Positions 59,644-64,000 of a stretch of 64,000 nt of DNA are shown here, in pieces. Position numbers and translations under genes: made by a program. A model generated the notes under the pieces. It had not been told where the DNA came from. It did not search any database and saw only the letters and a program-made list of their open reading frames with translations. Origin of the DNA: an uncultured Eubacteriales bacterium (lineage in GTDB: Bacteria; Bacillota; Clostridia; Christensenellales; Aristaeellaceae); contig CADCFG010000002.1 of assembly GCA_902800625.1 (NCBI GenBank), positions 62,001 through 126,000 on the forward strand, written 5' to 3'. Numbering within the stretch: position 1 is the first letter of the stretch; each line of letters begins with the position of its first letter.

Positions 59644-60216
59644 CTATTGCGCCTGCCCGGCGTACATCCGGCTCAGCAGTCCGCTGGACTTCAGCGCGGG
59701 CAGCACCGCGTGATAGAACAGCGGCGTGGCGACCACGGCCGCGGCGGCGTTGATCAGCGAGGGAATCAGCTTGCTGACCATCGTGGCGCCGACGGCGTCC
59801 AGGGGATAGCCGTAGACGAAGCGGTTGTAGATATAGGTCTTGAGCATGTACAGCGCCACATAGGTCAGCGCCCCCAGCACGCAGGCCAGCGCCGTGCGGT
59901 CCAGCCGGTGAGGTTTCCTTGTGCCGTGGATCACCATGCCGCAGACCCAGGCCATGGCAAACTTGCTCACCAGCGTGATGGCAACGTTGATGGTGTCGTA
60001 GCCGCCGGCAATGGCGTCGTACAGCGCCGAGCCGATGCCCGCCGCCAGCCCGCCCTGCAGCGGCCCGAGCAGTATGCCGCTGAGCAGGCACACGGCGTTG
60101 GCAAAGTGTACTTTCGAGCCCAACAGTGGGAAGCGGAACAGCGTCACCACATAGACCATGGCCGCCATCATTGCCATGAAGGTGATGTTCAATATGGAAA
60201 AGCGCTTGTTGCTCAT
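59644..60216 (-). CDS. ECF transporter S component
   Basis: 190 residues with five to six membrane helices and the S-component segments FPLLGSKVHFANAVCLLSG (about 29-47) and LLGPLQGGLAAGIGSALYD (about 50-68). It binds a vitamin or related small molecule for import with a shared energy-coupling module. The ligand cannot be told directly. The divergent MocR-type gene suggests a B6-related compound, since MocR proteins often sense PLP, but this is inference. ATG 60216 has GGAGG 9 nt upstream; GTG 60225 is an alternative. Confidence 0.85.
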   Translation of the reverse strand: MSNKRFSILNITFMAMMAAMVYVVTLFRFPLLGSKVHFANAVCLLSGILLGPLQGGLAAGIGSALYDAIAGGYDTINVAITLVSKFAMAWVCGMVIHGTRKPHRLDRTALACVLGALTYVALYMLKTYIYNRFVYGYPLDAVGATMVSKLIPSLINAAAAVVATPLFYHAVLPALKSSGLLSRMYAGQAQ

Positions 60217-60315
60217 GGGAAACACCTCCGAAACGGTTGACTTTCAACGAAACAGAGTATATACTAAATCTGTCCATATGAAAAGTGCCAGAAAAGGAGA
60301 AAATAATAAGGCCAG

Positions 60316-61383
60316 ATGCGAAGCGAGAAACCGGAGTATTTGAAGCTGTACGAGTTCCTGCGGGACGAGATCGCCCGCGGCGCGTGGCCCTGCGGCACGC
60401 GGCTGCCCTCCCGGCGGCAGGTGGCGCTGGATCGCGCTCTGAGCGTCATCACCGTGGAGCACAGCTACGAGCTGCTTTGCCAGGAGGGCTATGTCGAGGC
60501 CCGTCCCCGCAGCGGCTATTTCGTGATCTACCGCCAGTCCGACGGCTTTGCCGCCGCCGAGACCGCACCCATGCCGCTCCGGATGGTCCAGGGCGTGAGG
60601 GAGGCGGATGCCTTTCCCTTCTCGGTGCTGGCGAAGGCCATGCGCCGGGTGATCGCGGACTACGGCGAGTCCCTGCTGCGCAAGCCGCCCAATGCCGGTT
60701 GCGTCGAGCTGCGCCGCGCCCTGTCCGGCTACCTGGCCCGCAACCGGGGCATCCAGGCGGGCGAGCAACAGATCGTCATCGGCTCCGGCTCGGAATACCT
60801 GTACGGCCTGGTGGTGGAGATGCTGGGCCGGGACCGTATGTTCGCCATCGAGGACCCCTCCTATGAAAAGATCGAGCAGGTCTACCAGGCCAAGGGCGTG
60901 GCCGTGGACCCGCTGCCCCTGGGCCACGACGGCATCCGAGGCGCGGCGCTGGCGGGCACGGCGGCCACGGTGCTGCACATCACGCCCTTTCGCAGCTTTC
61001 CCACCGGCGTGACCGCCTCCGCGTCCAAACGGAGCCAGTACCTGCGTTGGGCGGCCAAGGGCGACCGCTATATCGTGGAGGACGACTTTGAATCGGAGTT
61101 CTCCCTGCTGAGAAAGCCCGAGGAGACGGTATTCTCTCGCTCGGACCGGGGCAACGTGATCTATCTCAACACCTTCACCCGCACGGTGTCGCCCTCCCTG
61201 CGCGTGGGCTACATGGTGCTGCCGCAGGCTTTGACGGGCCTGTTTGAGCAGCGCGTGGGCTTCTACAGCTGCGCCGTGCCCGCCTTTGAACAGTACCTTC
61301 TGGCCGACCTGATTACCAGCGGCGATTTCGAGCGCCACATCAACCGCGTGCGCCGCCAGATGCGGAAAGAGGCGGGGAAGTGA
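60316..61383 (+). CDS. MocR-type protein (GntR helix-turn-helix plus aminotransferase-like domain) lacking the PLP lysine
   Basis: 355 residues. A GntR winged helix (LYEFLRDEIARGAWPCG, then LPSRRQVALD, about 11-75) is joined to a fold-type I aminotransferase-like domain. The PLP-binding motif, usually (S/T)FSK(T)..PSLR, reads TFTRTVSPSLR, so the Schiff-base lysine is Arg289. The protein ends about 100 residues earlier than usual MocR proteins, losing the small C-terminal domain. It may be a ligand-sensing regulator without covalent PLP, or a decaying gene. Divergent from the ECF gene. Confidence 0.85.
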   Translation: MRSEKPEYLKLYEFLRDEIARGAWPCGTRLPSRRQVALDRALSVITVEHSYELLCQEGYVEARPRSGYFVIYRQSDGFAAAETAPMPLRMVQGVREADAFPFSVLAKAMRRVIADYGESLLRKPPNAGCVELRRALSGYLARNRGIQAGEQQIVIGSGSEYLYGLVVEMLGRDRMFAIEDPSYEKIEQVYQAKGVAVDPLPLGHDGIRGAALAGTAATVLHITPFRSFPTGVTASASKRSQYLRWAAKGDRYIVEDDFESEFSLLRKPEETVFSRSDRGNVIYLNTFTRTVSPSLRVGYMVLPQALTGLFEQRVGFYSCAVPAFEQYLLADLITSGDFERHINRVRRQMRKEAGK

Positions 61384-61387
61384 AGGG

Positions 61388-61416
61388 TTGTCAAACGAAG
61401 AACGGAATGGTATATT
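61388..61416 (+). promoter_or_regulatory. mscS promoter
   Basis: TTGTCA (61388-61393), 17-bp spacer, TATATT (61411-61416). It begins five bases after the MocR stop. Confidence 0.6.
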
Positions 61417-61443
61417 GAAATCAAATCAATCGGAGGTTGAAAC

Positions 61444-62352
61444 ATGCTGAATCTATTTGCTGCCGCCCTCGCTGAGGAAGCCTCCCCGGTGCAGGACGTG
61501 GTGGACCAGGTGGGCGGCATCATTGAGACTGCGGGCGACAAGGCTGGCAGCTTCCTGAAGGGCCTGCCGCTGTTGACTACGCGGCTTTTGATGGCGGGCC
61601 TGGCCATATTCGTGGGCGTGATCGTCCTCAGGATCGGGCGGCGCATGATATCCTCCATCGTTAAAAAGCGCGGCCAGAAGGACAAGAAGACCGCCGCCCA
61701 GATGAACACGGTGAGGTCCCTGGCGAGCAGCATCTTCAACTACATCATGTACTTCATCATCGTCACGGTGACGCTGAGCATCTTTGGCGTGAACGTGTCG
61801 TCCATACTGGCCGTGGCCGGGGTCGGCGGTATCGCCATCAGCTTCGGCGCCCAGACCCTCGTCAAGGACATCATCTCCGGCATGTTCATCTGGATGGAGG
61901 GCACCATCACCGCCGGCGACGTGGTGAACATCAACGGCCTCTCGGGCACGGTGGAGTCCATCGCCATCCGCACCACCGAGGTGCGCGACTACAACGGCAA
62001 CCTCTACGTCATCCCCAATGGCGACATCCGCGCATTCACCAACATGAGCCGGGGCTTCAAGCGCGCCATCGTGGACGTGCGCTGCCCCTACGACGCGGAC
62101 CAAGCGCATTTGGTGGCCATTCTCAACGAGGAGATGGAGAAGGCCTACGGCGAGGTGGAGGGCCTGATGGAGAAGCCAGAGGTGATGAGCATACTGGCCT
62201 TCGAGATGGATTGCGTGATGGTGCGCATCGCGGCCCAGTGCCCGGTGGGCGAAAACTGGCGCATCGAGCGCGACCTGCGCAGCCGCGTCAAGGCCCGCTT
62301 CGACGCCGAGGGCATCGTGATGCCCCATTACCAGAAGCCCGTCGTGAAATGA
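61444..62352 (+). CDS. Small-conductance mechanosensitive channel (MscS family)
   Basis: 302 residues. Three membrane helices (about 45-65, 90-115 and the pore helix), with the TM3 motif AVAGVGGIAISFGAQTLVKDIISG (split; about 120-143), then a beta domain (GDVVNINGLSGTVESIAIRTTEVRDYNG in parts) and a C-terminal alpha/beta domain. It releases solutes on hypo-osmotic shock. GGAGG lies before the ATG. Confidence 0.94.
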   Translation: MLNLFAAALAEEASPVQDVVDQVGGIIETAGDKAGSFLKGLPLLTTRLLMAGLAIFVGVIVLRIGRRMISSIVKKRGQKDKKTAAQMNTVRSLASSIFNYIMYFIIVTVTLSIFGVNVSSILAVAGVGGIAISFGAQTLVKDIISGMFIWMEGTITAGDVVNINGLSGTVESIAIRTTEVRDYNGNLYVIPNGDIRAFTNMSRGFKRAIVDVRCPYDADQAHLVAILNEEMEKAYGEVEGLMEKPEVMSILAFEMDCVMVRIAAQCPVGENWRIERDLRSRVKARFDAEGIVMPHYQKPVVK

Positions 62353-62375
62353 TGCCATAAAATGATCCGGCGCCC

Positions 62376-62404
62376 TTGCAATGCGCACATTTTTAATGTA
62401 TAAT
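62376..62404 (+). promoter_or_regulatory. Promoter of the LacI-family gene
   Basis: TTGCAA (62376-62381), 17-bp spacer, TATAAT (62399-62404). Confidence 0.75.
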
Positions 62405-62442
62405 TAAAATCAGAAGAATTGGAAACATCGGAGGTGATGGGA

Positions 62443-63456
62443 TTGTCAGTGACCATCAAACAGGTGGCGGAGAAGTGCGGCCTGCCGACGCACATCGTCG
62501 GCCGGGTCCTGTATGACTATGCCAGCTTTGGCCCGGAGGCCCAGGAAAAAGTGCTGGCGGCGGCTCGAGAGCTGGGCTATCCGCTGGATCAGATTCCCCA
62601 GCGGCACCGCAGCCACAACCTGGGCGTGCTGTTCGTGGACGAGACCTACAGCGGCCTGACCCACCCGTTCTTTGCCTCGATGCTCAACGCCTTCAAGGCC
62701 GAGGTGGAGAACCGCGGTTATGACATTACATTCATCAACCACAACATGGGCGGCGAGAGCGCGACCTATCTGGAACACTGCCGCTATCGCCATGTGGACG
62801 GCGTCTGCCTGGCCTGCGTGGATTTCTACTCGGACGAGGTGGGAGAGCTTTTAAACAGCGAGATCCCCTGCGTGACCGTCGACCATCCCACCCCGCAGCA
62901 CCCCTGCGTGCTGTCGGACAACCAGACCGGTGTCCGACAGCTGGTGGAGTACGCGGTGTCCATGGGCCACACGCGCATTGCTTTCATCAGCGGCCAGCGC
63001 AATTCCGAGGTGACGGAGGAGCGCATCCGCCAGTTCAAGAAGGCCATGAAGGACAACGGCCTGCCCATCCCGGAGGGTTATTTTGTCGAAGGACGCTATG
63101 GCGAGGCGGAGGTGGTGCGCGGCCTGGTCTCGGCGCTGCTGGAGCGGCCAGACCGGCCCAGCTGCATCCTGCTTCCCGACGACGCCACCTATTTCGCCGC
63201 CCAGGAGGCCATCCGCGAGCATGAGCTGCGCATCCCGGCGGACATCTCCGTGGCTGGCTACGACGGCATCGGCCTCACCCAGTCCCTGCGGCCCCAGCTG
63301 ACCACCATCAAGCAGGACGCCGCCGGCATGGGCAGGGAGGCCGCCCTGCGGTTGATCAACCGGCTGGAGCATCCCGAGAGCTTCCAGGCGGAGCACGTCA
63401 CCATCCCGGTCACCCTGGTCAAGGGCGGCACCGTGGGCTGGTGCAACGAGTGGTAA
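62443..63456 (+). CDS. LacI-family transcriptional regulator
   Basis: 337 residues. The N-terminal helix-turn-helix (TIKQVAEKCGLPTHIVGRVLYD) is a slightly diverged LacI type, followed by a hinge and a sugar-binding-protein-like core (GVLFVDE, then GYDGIGLTQSLRPQLTTIKQ near 270). It probably controls a sugar gene set not in the window. The start is TTG 62443, 8 nt after GGAGG; ATG 62437 and GTG 62449 are in frame. Confidence 0.93.
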   Translation: MSVTIKQVAEKCGLPTHIVGRVLYDYASFGPEAQEKVLAAARELGYPLDQIPQRHRSHNLGVLFVDETYSGLTHPFFASMLNAFKAEVENRGYDITFINHNMGGESATYLEHCRYRHVDGVCLACVDFYSDEVGELLNSEIPCVTVDHPTPQHPCVLSDNQTGVRQLVEYAVSMGHTRIAFISGQRNSEVTEERIRQFKKAMKDNGLPIPEGYFVEGRYGEAEVVRGLVSALLERPDRPSCILLPDDATYFAAQEAIREHELRIPADISVAGYDGIGLTQSLRPQLTTIKQDAAGMGREAALRLINRLEHPESFQAEHVTIPVTLVKGGTVGWCNEW

Positions 63457-63499
63457 AGGTATAAAAAACTGCGTCTGCGCAGTTTCAAGTGTTCAGGAA

Positions 63500-63873
63500 A
63501 GATTCTTCGACTTCGGCTTCGCCTTCGCTCAGAATGACAGCGATACGATGTTTGTCATCCCGAGCGGAGCGTCAGCGGAGTCGAAAGATCTATTTTGATT
63601 CGTTGATTGACGTGGTACGTATCTCCGGTTTCATGTGAAATAAAGGATCCTTCGGCTTCGCCTCCGCTCAGAATGACAACAATACGCCGTGTGTCATCCT
63701 GAGCGGAGCGTCAGCGGAGTCGAAGGATTTATTTTGATTCGTTGATTGACGTGGTGCGTATCTCCGGTTTCATGTGAAATAAAGGATCCTTCGGCTTCGT
63801 CTCCGCTCAGAATGACAACAATACACCGTGTGTCATCCTGAGCGGAGCGTCAGCGGAGTCGAAGGATCTTTTA
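63500..63873. repeat. Tandem array of three intergenic palindrome units
   Basis: Three copies of a palindrome (GATCCTTCGGCTTCGC...GTCATCCTGAGCGGAGCG...GTCGAAGGATC) with a period of about 139-143 bp, joined by a conserved linker containing TTGATTCGTTGATTGACGTG and CTCCGGTTTCATGTGAAA. Related to the family at 16167-16242. It fills the gap between the LacI gene and the last gene. Confidence 0.9.
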
Positions 63874-63883
63874 TGCCAACAAT

Positions 63884-64000
63884 TCATCTTTCCGGTTCTT
63901 CCATCAACCGCTTCATCAGCGCAACCGATTTCTCCCCGCCGGAGCTCATGTATGCCACGCTGCCGGGCGTATCGTCCGACCGCAGCCCCTGCTCGTCCAG
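63884..64000 (-). CDS. C-terminal end of an unidentified protein (partial)
   Basis: An open minus-strand frame enters from the right edge and stops with TGA at 63884-63886. The visible 38 residues include LDEQGLRSDDTPG and SSGGEKSVALMKRLMEEPER. Coding character is good and the repeat array follows directly. Too short to identify. Confidence 0.6.
   Translation of the reverse strand: MDEQGLRSDDTPGSVAYMSSGGEKSVALMKRLMEEPER

Overview
The window looks like chromosomal DNA of a high-GC, endospore-forming member of the Bacillota (Clostridia). The case rests on gene content: the forespore sigma factor gene sigG, the germination protease gene gpr divergent from rpsT, a GerM-like protein followed by rph and ysnB homologues as in Bacillus, a T-box leader on hisS, an NFACT/RqcH gene, a VanW-family protein and a MocR regulator. 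Codon usage is GC-rich throughout. Promoters are mostly sigma-A-like with 16-18 bp spacers, and many have a TTGC-type -35. I cannot name the species.

Layout. 1-8.1 kb: hisS with its T-box, an alanyl-tRNA editing protein, a HAD hydrolase, a Nudix hydrolase, sigG, a DUF1846 protein, a possible small RNA and gpr. 8.1-18.7 kb: rpsT, rarA, a VanW protein with a histone-H1-like tail, two adjacent uracil-DNA-glycosylase paralogues, a chain of tightly coupled genes (zinc ribbon, phosphoesterase, lipid kinase, queH), then birA-bioY and a hemolysin III-type membrane protein. 18.8-28.8 kb: secreted proteins, a four-tRNA operon (Arg, His, Gln, Lys), a D,D-carboxypeptidase, DUF1836, NFACT, and the gerM / rph-rdgB / ysnB operon. 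28.8-35.8 kb: a CsoR-type metal sensor, a LysR regulator and a one-carbon folate cluster (fhs, fchA, a FolD lacking its cyclohydrolase residues, a DUF1576 membrane protein, 5-formyl-THF cyclo-ligase).

35.8-41.6 kb: a 5.8-kb integrated prophage remnant bounded by a 13-bp direct repeat. It keeps integrase, CI/ImmA/Cro control genes, three head-tail genes or fragments, endolysin and holin, but has no terminase, portal, capsid or tail genes. Between integrase and the lysogeny operon is a short transcription unit with its own promoter and terminator. Its predicted RNA is complementary over 13 nt, plus a further 6 nt, to the leader and Shine-Dalgarno sequence of the first gene after cro. This predicted antisense RNA is the most interesting feature I found.

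41.6-64 kb: metA (acetyl-type), glgA, a secreted lysozyme-like protein, a GH127 glycosidase with GNAT and EamA genes, TlyA, a CAP-domain protein, a MATE transporter, an rRNA-methylase-like protein, an ABC exporter, a large secreted Ig-repeat/caspase-like protein, an L,D-transpeptidase, tRNA-Lys(CTT), an ECF transporter S subunit divergent from a MocR-type protein that lacks the PLP lysine, an MscS channel, a LacI regulator, a tandem array of intergenic palindromic repeats, and the 3' end of an unidentified gene.

Two families of intergenic palindromes recur through the window. All functions are inferred from reading the sequence; no database search was run.
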